From Sulfidibacter corallicola (GTDB taxonomy: Bacteria; Acidobacteriota; Holophagae; Acanthopleuribacterales; Acanthopleuribacteraceae): a stretch of DNA of 64,000 nucleotides. The stretch lies in contig NZ_CP071793.1 in the NCBI RefSeq assembly GCF_017498545.1, positions 310,001 to 374,000 on the forward strand. The letters are read 5' to 3'. The notes beneath the pieces were generated by a model. It was not told the origin of the DNA. It ran no database searches and was given only the letters and a program-made list of their open reading frames with translations. Positions 6,870 through 16,438 of this stretch are shown here, one piece after another (the first letter of the stretch is position 1; every line of letters begins with the position of its first letter). The position numbers and the translations under genes were made by a program.

Positions 6870-9767
6870 TTAGAAACGCAGTTGCGCGCTGAAGCGAACG
6901 GTGCGCGGGGTCTGGTAGAAGCGCGGGGTCAGGTAGGCGGGATCGGGAGATCCGTTGTCCTGCTCGGCAGTTTCTACGACCTGCGTGACTTCGTCGAAGT
7001 CGAACACGTTGAAGATGTCCATGCGCAGGTTGATCTGGCCGTTGCCGACCGTGAAGGGATACTGGGCGCTGAGGTCCACTTTGGACACGGTCGGGGTGGT
7101 ACCCTGGGAACCGCGCGGAACCAGTTGGCCGCCCACGTAGAAGGATTCTTGGCCGTAAGCGGCCGCGAATTCGTCGGTGGGGTGAACGCCGAACGCGTTC
7201 TGGGGACGACCGGAGCGAACGCTCAGGTTGGCACCGAAGGAGAGCCCGCTGTCCAGTGCGTAGGCACCGAACACTTTCAGGTTGTGACGACGATCGTTGG
7301 GCAGGTTGCCGTAGCCGCCGTCCAACAGGCCGGGCTGGTCGAAGTTGGTGGTGATACCGGCGTCGTCCTGACCGTTGTCGGAACGTACCCAACCTTCGTA
7401 GTTACCGTAGGAGTGAGCCCAGGTGTAGGAACCCTGGATCATCCAGTTGTTTTCCCAGGCGCGCTGGAAGGTGAATTCAGCCGCGTAGTACTCGCGTTCC
7501 GCTTTGGGATAGCCCAATGCTTCGGCGGTCAAGGTGACCGAATCCAGGTCGCCGTCACCGTCGGTGTCGACGGAGAAGGTGAGGTCGGTACCGGGGTTGG
7601 TCAAGACGTAGAAGTCGAAACCGTGAGCGAAGTCGGGATCGCCGACGAACTCGTTGAGCGCCGCGTCGACCGCGATATCTTCGATGGCTTCACCCAGCGT
7701 ACGGTGGACACCGCGAACGCCGACAGACCAGTTCTCGCTGATCTTGGTTTCGTAACCGATCACGAACTCGTCCTGGTACATGGGCTCGATGGAGGTGTCC
7801 AGGATTTCGCTGGTGTCGGGAACGGTGCCGTCGCCGAAGATGCTGATGTCGCCGCCCAAGGGGCTGTTGTGATCGGCGAAGATCGGAGAGTCGTCGCCGT
7901 TGCGGCCGGTCACTTCATAGTAACCTTCGGTGAAGAACTCGGCACCGGACATCCGGATGTTGGTGTTGGAAGCGATCGGCAGGTAGTAACGGCCGAAGTT
8001 CGCGTAGATCTTGGAGCTGCTGTCGCCCTTGGGATCGTAGATGAAACCGATACGGGGGGCGATCTGGTTGTCGACCTTGATGAAGGTGTTGCCTTCGGCG
8101 TTGCGGTTGTCGAAGGTCTCGTTGCGGAGACCGACGTTCAAGGTCAGCTTTTCGTTGATGGCCCAGCTATCCTGGATGTAGATCGCGGTGGTTTTCACTT
8201 CGAACTCACCGCCGCCGCGGAAGACGCGCTCGCGAACGATCGGGGTGCCCTCGGCGATGCCCCAGATGTTGCCGGCACCGGCCGACTCGTAGCGCCACCA
8301 GATGTCGCCGGAGTAGTTGGTTTTATCGAAAGAGGTGTTGGTTTCGAAGTCGAAACCGGCGCGGATGCTGTGGTTCTGGACGTACCAGTCCAGGTCCAGG
8401 CGCATGGCTTCGCGCTCGTCTTCGGCTTCGGACACGCTGCGGTTGACCCAGCTACCCAGGTTCAGGTTGGAGCCGTCTGCAGCGATTTCGGTGATACGGG
8501 GGTTGACGTCCAGCGGAGATTCACTGGTGCGGTTGAACTTGTTCTTACCGAACTGGGCGGAAACGAACAAGGTCGGGGTGATGGTACCGGTGTACTTGGC
8601 GATCAGGTTGTCACCACCGCGCTGGTGGGTGGCGGTACCCGACAAGTCGCCACGGCCGGAGCCGCGCACGAAGTCGTAGTTGGTCTGGTCGCGGTCGGTC
8701 TCGTCGGAGAATGCGGTCAATTCGAGGGTGTGGTTGGGGGTGATGTGCCAATCGAACTTGGCACCCCAGAAGGCATCGTCGGACTCGTAGACGCGGTCCT
8801 GGTCGACGCGGGCATCTTGAGTTTGCGAATCGCGGGGGTTGTACAGGGCGTAGAAGAAGGCGCGGTCTTTGACGATCGGGCCGCTCACGTAAATGTTCGC
8901 GTCCATGACGTCGCGCTCTTCGACGCTGTTGGTGCGGTCGATGGTGTCCGGGCTTTCGCTCGCCAGGGAATCGGGCTCCCAGTACAGGGTGACGCCGTAG
9001 TGGAATTCGTTGGTGCCGCTCTTGGTTACGGTGTTGATGACACCGCCGGTGGAGCGACCGAACTCGGCCTGGTAACCACCGGTCTTGACCTGCAGTTCTT
9101 CCAGGAATTCGAAGGGAACGGTGCTGCTGCCCAGACCGTTGCGGAAGTTGGTGGTGTTGAGGCCGTTGACCAGGTATGCGTTTTCCGCAACCGAAGCGCC
9201 GCCCAAGGAGGCCAGTTTCTGGCCGCCGTGCACGTCTTCCGTTTCGAACGCCTGGTCACCTTCGGTGGAACCGGGGGCCAACAGGGCGACGGCGGTTTGG
9301 TCGCGAACGACCGGTACACGCTCGGTGAGTTCTTCGGTACGTACGTTGAGGCCGAAGGTGGTCGAGGTGGTATCGACCAAAGACTCGGCCGCGGTTACGG
9401 TGATGACTTCGGAAACGTCACCGGGTGCGAGGGTCAGGTTCAAGGTGGTTTTGGCGCCCAAGCCGACGTGAACGTTGGCTTTCTTGGCGGTTTGGAATCC
9501 AGTCATGGTTGCCGTCACGGTGTATTTGCCGAGCGGGAGTGCCGGGAAACGGTAGGTTCCATTGTCACTCGTGACCATGTCTCTCTTTAGGCCTGTGTCC
9601 TGGTTTTCAATCACAACGACCACGCCGGGAACGGTTTCGCCTCCGGAGGTCGCTACGGTTCCCATCAGGAACCCATGGGTGTCGTCGCCGGCAAAGGTGT
9701 TCACACAGAACAATGCTGCGCACAGCACGACCCACCCTCTCCAAGGGATGGATTTAGACAGACTCAT
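6870..9767 (-). CDS. Oar-like TonB-dependent outer-membrane receptor
   Basis: 965 residues from ATG 9767, which has a perfect AGGAGG eight bases upstream; the frame is open 44 codons further but without a site. Signal peptide about 1-26. Residues 32-112 form a carboxypeptidase-regulatory-like beta-sandwich (S-D-N-G-T-Y-R-F-P-A-L-P-L-G-K-Y-T-V). The plug follows at about 130-250 (E-F-L-E-E-L-Q-V-K-T-G-G-Y-Q-A-E-F-G-R-S-T-G-G-V style signature), then a long beta barrel ending in R-F-S-A-Q-L-R-F with the terminal Phe expected for Bam insertion. This architecture is characteristic of Oar/SusC-like receptors expanded in Acidobacteriota. No SusD-like partner is next to it, so the substrate is unknown. 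The gene is monocistronic, with its own terminator. Confidence 0.9.
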   Translation of the reverse strand: MSLSKSIPWRGWVVLCAALFCVNTFAGDDTHGFLMGTVATSGGETVPGVVVVIENQDTGLKRDMVTSDNGTYRFPALPLGKYTVTATMTGFQTAKKANVHVGLGAKTTLNLTLAPGDVSEVITVTAAESLVDTTSTTFGLNVRTEELTERVPVVRDQTAVALLAPGSTEGDQAFETEDVHGGQKLASLGGASVAENAYLVNGLNTTNFRNGLGSSTVPFEFLEELQVKTGGYQAEFGRSTGGVINTVTKSGTNEFHYGVTLYWEPDSLASESPDTIDRTNSVEERDVMDANIYVSGPIVKDRAFFYALYNPRDSQTQDARVDQDRVYESDDAFWGAKFDWHITPNHTLELTAFSDETDRDQTNYDFVRGSGRGDLSGTATHQRGGDNLIAKYTGTITPTLFVSAQFGKNKFNRTSESPLDVNPRITEIAADGSNLNLGSWVNRSVSEAEDEREAMRLDLDWYVQNHSIRAGFDFETNTSFDKTNYSGDIWWRYESAGAGNIWGIAEGTPIVRERVFRGGGEFEVKTTAIYIQDSWAINEKLTLNVGLRNETFDNRNAEGNTFIKVDNQIAPRIGFIYDPKGDSSSKIYANFGRYYLPIASNTNIRMSGAEFFTEGYYEVTGRNGDDSPIFADHNSPLGGDISIFGDGTVPDTSEILDTSIEPMYQDEFVIGYETKISENWSVGVRGVHRTLGEAIEDIAVDAALNEFVGDPDFAHGFDFYVLTNPGTDLTFSVDTDGDGDLDSVTLTAEALGYPKAEREYYAAEFTFQRAWENNWMIQGSYTWAHSYGNYEGWVRSDNGQDDAGITTNFDQPGLLDGGYGNLPNDRRHNLKVFGAYALDSGLSFGANLSVRSGRPQNAFGVHPTDEFAAAYGQESFYVGGQLVPRGSQGTTPTVSKVDLSAQYPFTVGNGQINLRMDIFNVFDFDEVTQVVETAEQDNGSPDPAYLTPRFYQTPRTVRFSAQLRF

Positions 9768-10562
9768 GGAAAAGTCCTCCTCTGTTGATTTTCCAAGGCT
9801 TATTGCATGAGCAAAAATGGTATGAACCATGTCCGCATATATTCGATTGAGCAGGGGAACCAGGTAACCACCGAGTCGGTCATCGCAATGTAGAGGCAAG
9901 CAACTAAGAACGTATCTCTATGGGAAAACGTGCCCTTTCGTTCATGTATGTCGTGCTTCGCCTCGAGAAAAAGCCAGTCTGAATGAAGCGTTTTTTCGCG
10001 CCGATGGGGTTCGCGACTCACGGAGCACCCATCTCCGTTCACCCTTGTCGCGGGGTCCGACTATCGGCTACCGCTCGGTTTTCATCTACCTATTCCCCAC
10101 CTCCTTGGGTAACCATGCACGTTTCGTCAACGGGCATGGGCCTTATTGGAGATTCGTCTCAATGTTGATTCGAATGCTAAGCGTCGCTACAGCCTAACTC
10201 AAATTCGCCGGTAACTTCAACAGCGTTATTGTCATCACAGAATTCTTCGCCGAAGTATATGCCTCGTTTGAATTGCAGAAGGGGGGCTTCTTTTTGTGTG
10301 ATGCGGAAAATCCCTGGCCGTTCGCGTTTGCCCACCCGTTCGGGAATTTGTCTCGGAAACCCTGTGATGCGACACTTTTAACAAAACACTCACAAAGGCG
10401 TGGGGCCTTGCCGATCGCGGGAACGGCCGCGCCACATGCGCTCGGCGGTTCCTTGATTCGCCCTGGGATTTTTTTTGAGCCGAAGATTGGGTTTTCTGTT
10501 ATCCTCTTGGCGAGATTCTTTCCACTTCCATTTTTTTTCTTTTTCGATGACCTGTTGGACAC
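9768..10562. other. Divergent intergenic region, no gene seen
   Basis: These 795 bases separate the minus-strand receptor from the plus-strand GGDEF gene. The segment is more AT-rich than its neighbours. A short palindrome, ATGGT-ATGA-ACCAT, sits at 9817-9830, about 50 bases upstream of the receptor start, and could be an operator. Near 10476-10504 a TTGAGC with a GTTATC about 17 bases on could be a weak promoter for the GGDEF gene. The two short opposing frames at 10194-10586 and 10273-10566 have atypical composition and no ribosome binding site. Confidence 0.45.
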
Positions 10563-11576
10563 ATGACTATCCAATCTTCTTCCCAAACAGATCTCTTGAT
10601 GGAACTACAGTCATTGCGTGAAGAGAACCGGCGACTCAAACAGGAGTTGCAGGCCACACGCCATCGGGTCGTCGACGCTCCATTTCTCCAGACGATGATC
10701 GACGCGATTCCCACGCCGGTCTTCTATAAGGACATCGAAGGGCGGTACCTGGGCTGCAATCAGGCGTTCGAGGTCTTTTCCGGATTGTCGCGCGAGCGAA
10801 TCGTCGGCCAAACCGTATTGGACCTGCTGCCGCGCGACATGGCCCTGCCGCACGTGCACATCGATGCCGAGCTGCTGGCCGCCGGCGGGATGCGGGTCAT
10901 GGAAGCCAAGGTCCGGTTTCCCAACGGCAGCACCCACGACATGCTGGTTCACCAGGCCCTGTTCACCAACGCGTCCGGCGAGGTGGCGGGCATCATCGGC
11001 GTGATGGTGGATATCACCGATCGCAAATGCGCCGAGGAGCAGATTCGCTACATCGCTTCCCATGACGCGTTGACGGGACTGCCCAATCGCTCGCTGTTCA
11101 TGGATCATTTCTCCAAGGCCCTGGCTCGCGGGCGACGCGATCAGACCCTGGTGCTGCTGCTTTTCGTCGACCTGGACGGATTCAAGCTGGTCAACGATCG
11201 CTACGGCCACGGCGCCGGCGACAGCCTGCTGCGCGAGGTGGGCGTGCGCCTCTCCGATTCTGTGCGCGAAACCGATACGGTCGCCCGCCTGGGCGGCGAC
11301 GAGTTCACGGTTCTGCTGACGGGGGTGACCGAGGTCGCCGCGGGGGCGCGGGTCGCCGAAGCGATTCTCTCGCGGCTGAACGAACCGTTCCGCGTGGAGG
11401 GTGGCCAGGCCTATATCGGATGTAGCATCGGTATCGCGGTCTACGGCCGCGACGGCACCACCGCCGACGATCTGATTCGCAGTGCCGATGCAGCCATGTA
11501 CGCCGTGAAACGCATGGGCAAGGATGCCTACCGATTCGCTTCGCAGAAGGGTCAACTGGTCAGTGTCAATTTTTGA
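10563..11576 (+). CDS. PAS-GGDEF diguanylate cyclase
   Basis: 337 residues. A short coiled coil (about 8-35, L-x-E-x-N-R-R-L-K-Q) leads into a PAS domain at about 40-155 (T-P-V-F-Y-K-D-I-E-G-R-Y), then a GGDEF domain at about 165-330. The catalytic motif is intact (G244-G-D-E-F248), and the c-di-GMP inhibition site R235-E-T-D238 lies exactly five residues upstream. The enzyme should therefore make c-di-GMP from GTP under product feedback. There is no signal peptide or membrane helix, so it is a cytoplasmic sensor of an unknown ligand or redox state. No EAL or PilZ gene is seen nearby. It ends 151 bases before the tRNA gene. Confidence 0.92.
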   Translation: MTIQSSSQTDLLMELQSLREENRRLKQELQATRHRVVDAPFLQTMIDAIPTPVFYKDIEGRYLGCNQAFEVFSGLSRERIVGQTVLDLLPRDMALPHVHIDAELLAAGGMRVMEAKVRFPNGSTHDMLVHQALFTNASGEVAGIIGVMVDITDRKCAEEQIRYIASHDALTGLPNRSLFMDHFSKALARGRRDQTLVLLLFVDLDGFKLVNDRYGHGAGDSLLREVGVRLSDSVRETDTVARLGGDEFTVLLTGVTEVAAGARVAEAILSRLNEPFRVEGGQAYIGCSIGIAVYGRDGTTADDLIRSADAAMYAVKRMGKDAYRFASQKGQLVSVNF

Positions 11577-11678
11577 TGCGAACGGCGTTCTAAAGCCGAA
11601 CGGTTCGGTCGTCGGCCCTGCAAGGTCCGCGAAGCCCCCGTCACTCACCCGAGCGTCACATTTCCCGTCAACCACGTC

Positions 11679-11706
11679 TTGACTTTTGTCCGACCTCTAT
11701 TAAGAT
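11679..11706 (+). promoter_or_regulatory. Sigma-70-type promoter of tRNA-Val
   Basis: TTGACT at 11679-11684 and TAAGAT at 11701-11706 are separated by 16 bases. The predicted start falls about 14 bases before the mature tRNA 5' end. The position and match support a housekeeping promoter. Confidence 0.7.
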
Positions 11707-11727
11707 AGGGCTGTTCCAATGCGCATC

Positions 11728-11799
11728 GGGCGATTAACTCAGCGGTAGAGTGCTACCTTCACACGGTAGAAGTCACTGGTTCGAACCCAGTATCGCCCA
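11728..11799 (+). tRNA. tRNA-Val (anticodon CAC)
   Basis: The 72-base cloverleaf is complete. The acceptor GGGCGAT pairs with ATCGCCC, the D arm is ACTC/GAGT, and the anticodon stem CTACC/GGTAG encloses loop TTCACAC, giving anticodon CAC for valine codon GUG. The T arm is ACTGG/CCAGT with loop TTCGAAC, and the discriminator base is A. CCA is not encoded. No other tRNA lies beside it. Confidence 0.95.
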
Positions 11800-12682
11800 C
11801 TCTCATACTTATATAAAGTAGCCGTCCTCGCAGCGCGTTTCCTCGGCAGCGATACATGGGGTTCCGATCCGAGCATGGGTCGATGGGGCTCGGTCCCGTT
11901 CGGAGCCTGGCTTGCGCCCACTTTTTTCGCCGAGATCGCGGAGGACACCGCGTCGTGTCACCCCCTTCGAGTGTGAATCGGGCTCCCGTTCCGGATGGTG
12001 GTGTTCGGCTCCGGTTATCATCGAGCCCTCGGTCCTCTTAGCGCGGATCGCCGTTTTTCGATCCTTGGCCGACGGCCTCGAATTTGGTGTTCGTGCCGAT
12101 TTCCAGGCAATTAGGACTGTTTGTGGAGGGCTTCGTTTTTAGATGTCCTAGTTGCTTTCTGGTGTGTAATTTGATATTGTGCAACTATTCATTAAATGAC
12201 AAATAGCTGTTTTCTTGAATTCTAATGGCGCGGTCCGTGAACCGTGACTTGGTGGTTTTCAATTATTTCTGTGTTTTTTGGCGCACACTTCGAATTCTCG
12301 GCAGTTTACTAAAGCAATCCGCACAATTCTTCACTCCTTTTCGCTGAACGAAATCGGTTCACTCGTGGTCGGGACGGCATTGCCGGCTTCCGTTCGTTTC
12401 GAACAAATCCGTGTGGTCATTCACATTCGCCAATCACGATTCGCCCGAGGGAGAAGGGGCAATCGGCAACACATCTGGCGGAACGGGTTCCTTCCTGCCG
12501 GTGCGGCGGCTTCGCGTCCAACCATTTCGAGCGAAGCGGCTCGTCCCGTCTGTTTGGCCATGTCGATGCGACGTTTTGTGTGAGCGTCGTTCGGTGCATT
12601 GCGAACCTCCTTTCGATGGCGGTTCGGGTGGACGAATCGAGTTGTCTGGGAGCGACTCGTCTCGTCGAGAAGGAGCTTGAGC
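11800..12682. other. Long intergenic region between tRNA-Val and TonB receptor
   Basis: These 883 bases contain only short frames without ribosome binding sites. The stretch 12120-12320 is strongly AT-rich and includes TTGATA followed 16 bases later by TAAATG, a possible promoter for the receptor. I looked for cobalamin or TPP riboswitch motifs ahead of the receptor and found none. There is no clear tRNA terminator and no integrase or direct repeat that would suggest an integrated element at the tRNA. Confidence 0.45.
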
Positions 12683-15010
12683 ATGATCGTGAAAACTGTG
12701 CGTGGCAATCTGTTCCGAAGTGCGGTTCTCTGGATGGCCCTCCTTGTGGGCTTCGGCATTCATGGCGAGGATTCGCTCTTGGATCAGGACTTTTCCAGTC
12801 TGTCCCTCGAGGAGCTGCTCCAAATCAAGGTTTCGTCGGCTTCCGGCATCGAAGAGACCCTGCGGGATGCGCCCGCGGTCATGGTCGTCATCACCCAGAA
12901 CGACATACAACGCAGAGGGTACACGGACCTCGTGGAAGTCATCGGCGACCTGCCGGGCTTCGACGTCTCGATCAGTCAGGGCACGGCCTTCGCCACGGCC
13001 TACCAGCGCGGTTATCGCACGCCGTTCACCCAACGGGTGCTTTTCCTGATCAACGGCGTGGTGACCAACATGCTGTGGTCCCACAATTTCGTCATCAGCC
13101 GCCAATATCCGCTGAGCAACGTGGATCGGATCGAGGTACTGTACGGGCCTGCCGGCGCCGTGTACGGGCCCAACGCCTTTTCGGGGGTCGTCAACCTGAT
13201 CACCAAGAACCCCAGTGAGTTCGGTTCCGAATCCCATTTTGCGGCATCGCTGCAAGTCGGGTCTTTCGAAAGTGCCGGCGTCGATCTGACGGCCGGTGGC
13301 AGCATCGGCGATTTGCGGTACGCCATCAGCGGGCGGATCTTCGCAAGCGACGAGGCCGATCTGGACGACATGCCCGGGACGACCTTCATCCGTCCCGAAC
13401 TCTTGAGTGATCGCGACCTCTGGGGCCCCGTGTTGGCCCAGAACTTCCGCGATGTGAGCTATGGCGAGTACGCCAATCGCTCCGATAATTGGGGGATCGT
13501 GGCCGAGTTCGTCTACAAGAATTTGACGGCCGGGATCACCAGTTGGGAAACCGACGAGGGCTACGGCGTGTACTACGCGTTCGACCGGACCCAGCCGAAC
13601 CAGGGCTGGATCAACGGCGGCACCCAACTCTACTTCAAGCACGAGGGACTGTTGGCCGGAAAGGTGAAAGTGAAGAACGAGGTCACCCTGCGTGAGGACG
13701 GCATCTCCGGCGGTTGGGTCGAGGCCACGCCGGATTGGCGCGCGGGTGCGGAGCAGTACAGTTTCGTGTCGATTTCCGATTGGAATTCGGAAAACAGCGC
13801 CTGGAAACTACGCCAGGATTACGATTGGCAGGTGAATCCGAAGCTGCGCCTGACCGGTGGCATCAAATACGAGCGGAAAGAGCTGACCAAAGCCTACGAC
13901 ATCTGTCAATACTGGGCCGGCTCGCTGTGTACCTCGGCCTCCAACGATTTGGATCCGGCTGCGCTGGACGCCCATCTGGGGTCACTGGGTAATTTCGACG
14001 GGTCCCTGACGGCGTCCTCCCTGGGTGCCGGCATTTATCACACGACGGTCGCCGACGGCGATTTTCCACCCTTGACCCTGACCTCCGGCACCGTTCCCAC
14101 CGACAACCTGGCCGAGACCACCGACAAGGGGGTCTACCTCCAGGCGATCGGCCAAGTGCAGCAGTGGCATGTGCAGGCGGCCCTGCGATGGGATGAAAAC
14201 AGTTTGTACGGCAGTTTCGTCAAACCTCGGGTTTCGGTGGTGCGCCCGATCGGCAAGAACTACACCGTCAAATTCCTCTACGGCGAGGCGTTTCAGGAAC
14301 CGCCGCCCATCCAATTGTGGGGTGGCTGGACCGGTCGCGCCGCCAACCCCAACCTGCAGCCCGAAGAAATCCGCAACCTGGAATTCGTGTTCTTGGCCCA
14401 GACGCGTCGCATGCTGCACGAATGTTCGCTGTATCAGGCCGAATACACGGACGTGATCAAGGAAGAAGCGGAAAACGCCGGCGATCGCACGATCCTGGGT
14501 CTCGAGTATCGCGGGCGCTTCAAGTTCGATCACTTCCGGGTCGGGCTGGACAGCATCAGCGGGTACGTGTATTACAGCTACACCGATGCCGAGAGCAGCA
14601 TTCATTACGATCACGACCAGGGGCTCTGGCTGGAGGGCGATACGGATTTGGGCGATATCGCGCCGCACAAGATCAACTTGGGTTTGGACGTGCCTTTGGG
14701 TGAACGTCTACACGCCTTCCTGCGCACCAATTGGGTGTCCGATCGGAAGCTGTATTCGCGCAATCCCCTTCGGGCCCAAGACGAGGACCTGGATGGCTAC
14801 ACGAGGGTGGACGCTTTTGTCAGTTACCGCTGGCACCAGGTGTCGCTCGGCCTGAAGGCCAACAACCTGTTCGACGAAACGCATTTTCATCCGGGCACCG
14901 AATCGGCCGCCGCGGGTGACGACGGCAGTCAGCGCAGCCTCGCCTTTCACAGCTCGGTGCTGCCCCAGGTCGGGCGAAACTGGCAGCTTCAACTCAATTT
15001 CAACTGGTGA
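12683..15010 (+). CDS. TonB-dependent receptor with plug domain
   Basis: 775 residues from ATG 12683, preceded by GAAGGAG; the frame is open 28 codons earlier but without a site. Signal peptide about 1-28. The mature N-terminus has the S-L-E-E-L-L-Q-I-K-V-S-S-A-S-G motif found in a class of BtuB/FepA-like receptors. The plug runs from about 50 to 165 (V-D-R-I-E-V-L-Y-G-P-A-G-A-V-Y-G-P-N-A-F-S-G signature), then a 22-strand-type barrel ending in L-Q-L-N-F-N-W with a terminal aromatic. It probably imports a metal chelate or small organic ligand; nothing nearby reveals which. It ends four bases from the stop of a gene on the opposite strand. Confidence 0.88.
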   Translation: MIVKTVRGNLFRSAVLWMALLVGFGIHGEDSLLDQDFSSLSLEELLQIKVSSASGIEETLRDAPAVMVVITQNDIQRRGYTDLVEVIGDLPGFDVSISQGTAFATAYQRGYRTPFTQRVLFLINGVVTNMLWSHNFVISRQYPLSNVDRIEVLYGPAGAVYGPNAFSGVVNLITKNPSEFGSESHFAASLQVGSFESAGVDLTAGGSIGDLRYAISGRIFASDEADLDDMPGTTFIRPELLSDRDLWGPVLAQNFRDVSYGEYANRSDNWGIVAEFVYKNLTAGITSWETDEGYGVYYAFDRTQPNQGWINGGTQLYFKHEGLLAGKVKVKNEVTLREDGISGGWVEATPDWRAGAEQYSFVSISDWNSENSAWKLRQDYDWQVNPKLRLTGGIKYERKELTKAYDICQYWAGSLCTSASNDLDPAALDAHLGSLGNFDGSLTASSLGAGIYHTTVADGDFPPLTLTSGTVPTDNLAETTDKGVYLQAIGQVQQWHVQAALRWDENSLYGSFVKPRVSVVRPIGKNYTVKFLYGEAFQEPPPIQLWGGWTGRAANPNLQPEEIRNLEFVFLAQTRRMLHECSLYQAEYTDVIKEEAENAGDRTILGLEYRGRFKFDHFRVGLDSISGYVYYSYTDAESSIHYDHDQGLWLEGDTDLGDIAPHKINLGLDVPLGERLHAFLRTNWVSDRKLYSRNPLRAQDEDLDGYTRVDAFVSYRWHQVSLGLKANNLFDETHFHPGTESAAAGDDGSQRSLAFHSSVLPQVGRNWQLQLNFNW

Positions 15011-15014
15011 TCCT

Positions 15015-15515
15015 TCAGCCTGCATCCTCGTGCACGATATCGCTCAAGACATCGCGTACCATCGCGTCATGCTCGTCTTCCAGGGCGTCGGACGCAATGG
15101 ATCGCACGAACAAGGGGCCCACCGCCTCCAGCGCGGTGGCCGCCACCAGGCGCATCTGGGATCCCTCCTCTTTCAGCAGGGGCCTCAAAAAGGGAATCAA
15201 TCGCGGATGGGGGATCAGACGGGCCGTATCCGCGGCCCAAAGTCGCACGGCGGGATGTTCACTGCACAGTGCCGCTTCCAGGTGGGGCCAAACCGTTTCG
15301 GCCGGGAACCGGCGAATGACGGCCTGCACGCTTTCGTATACGGTCAGATCTTCCCAGTCTCCAAAGGAGTTGAGATAGAGCGGGATGCAGGCTTCATCGG
15401 GGTGATCGTAGAAATGGTCGGTGGTGGCCCGGTATAGGTGCCAATCGGCTTCGCTGGGTCGATCGGGCATGGGCTGCCGGGTTCGCAGAAAGGCCAATGC
15501 CTCGTGTGCTTGCAT
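15015..15515 (-). CDS. HEAT-repeat protein
   Basis: 166 residues from ATG 15515, which has GAGG five bases upstream; the longer frame to 15563 lacks a site. The product is soluble and helical, with HEAT-like repeats such as H-P-A-V-R-L-W-A-A-D-T-A-R-L and G-S-Q-M-R-L-V-A-A-T-A-L-E-A-V-G, so it is probably a protein-binding scaffold. It reads in the same direction as the bat operon, but a 194-base gap separates it from batE and no terminator is visible in the gap. It converges on the TonB receptor gene with only four bases between the stops. Confidence 0.7.
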   Translation of the reverse strand: MQAHEALAFLRTRQPMPDRPSEADWHLYRATTDHFYDHPDEACIPLYLNSFGDWEDLTVYESVQAVIRRFPAETVWPHLEAALCSEHPAVRLWAADTARLIPHPRLIPFLRPLLKEEGSQMRLVAATALEAVGPLFVRSIASDALEDEHDAMVRDVLSDIVHEDAG

Positions 15516-15709
15516 GTGGACCTCGGTGAGTTGTATTCGAACCGGATGACTCCTGTTATACAACTTCTAGACAACCCGTTCAATGGAAATGTACCGCGGT
15601 GAATCGGTCTCCTCGTGTTCCCTTCGGCCGTCCGCCCTTCGATCGCCATCGACCTTTGTCCTGCATGGTCGCGGATCCGCGGTGTTTCCCGGGATCCCCC
15701 ACGGATCGC

Positions 15710-16438
15710 TCAAATGACTTCCAACACGGCGCGCGGCACCCAGCCGTTGTACCCGTTGGCCAGACGAATGCGGAACCAGCCCGGCGATTCGTCGAGGATT
15801 TGGCAGCGGATGCCCTCGTGAATGGTGAAGTTCACCGTCTCGCGGGTGGAGGGGCCGGCGAGGACCTCTACCTGTGCTGCCAAGATGACCGCGAAGTCGT
15901 TGCGTGACAATTGGCGGTACTGAAGGAATGCGGTGCCCATCAGCAACAGGCCCAGGGTGGCACCGATGACCATGACGTATCCCAGCCACTTGCCCGATTT
16001 GGGGCGAATCACGATCACCAGCGAAGCCAGGCCGCCGACGACGAGAAAAAGCAGGCTCAAATAGAACACCGTGCTGTAGTTCATGCGGTTCCAGAGGAGA
16101 TCGACGCTGCGCAGGAAGGCTTCGTCCTCGTTTTCGATGATGGGATCCACGCGCGATTCGTTGGCCAATGTCAGGTTGTTATGGATGTCGTCATCGCCTG
16201 GCAGGAACTTTTCGGCCCGGTAGTAGTGCAGGATCGCCTTGCCCAGTTTTTGGGATTTGAAATAGGCGTTGCCCAGGTTGTAGTGGATTTTGCCGTTTTC
16301 CGCGCCTTCCGCCAGCAAGGACTCGTATTTCTCCGCCGCGATGTCGAAACGCTCTTCCTGGTAGGCCTGGTTGGCTTCCTGCCAAAGGCCGTCCGTCGAG
16401 GCTGAATACAACAGGCAAAGTGCTAAGGACATGATCAC
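15710..16438 (-). CDS. batE: BatE-like TPR and SH3 membrane protein
   Basis: 242 residues from GTG 16438, which overlaps the batD stop as GTGA and has GAGGGG eight bases upstream; an ATG six bases later is an alternative. A hydrophobic N-terminus is followed by two TPR-like repeats (about 18-85, N-L-G-N-A-Y-F-K-S-Q-K), two membrane helices (about 125-145 and 155-172), and an SH3-like domain at 185-242 (V-L-A-G-P-S, G-W-V-P-R-A-V-L). This matches BatE of the Bacteroides aerotolerance operon. It is the last of the eight contiguous genes that start at moxR and is expected at the inner membrane with BatA-D. Confidence 0.82.
   Translation of the reverse strand: MIMSLALCLLYSASTDGLWQEANQAYQEERFDIAAEKYESLLAEGAENGKIHYNLGNAYFKSQKLGKAILHYYRAEKFLPGDDDIHNNLTLANESRVDPIIENEDEAFLRSVDLLWNRMNYSTVFYLSLLFLVVGGLASLVIVIRPKSGKWLGYVMVIGATLGLLLMGTAFLQYRQLSRNDFAVILAAQVEVLAGPSTRETVNFTIHEGIRCQILDESPGWFRIRLANGYNGWVPRAVLEVI

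Noticed and set aside
6882..9590. A 902-codon open frame on the plus strand opposite the Oar-like receptor
   Set aside because: It follows the codon bias of the true gene in mirror image (GC-rich third positions), is Val/Gly/Asp/Glu-biased without domains, and the minus strand shows signal peptide, plug and barrel features.
10194..10586. A 130-codon minus-strand frame in the gap before the GGDEF gene
   Set aside because: No ribosome binding site, Lys/Ser/Pro-rich low complexity, and overlaps the start of the supported GGDEF gene.
12400..12682. Possible cobalamin riboswitch ahead of the TonB receptor
   Set aside because: The conserved B12-box and core sequences were looked for and are not present.
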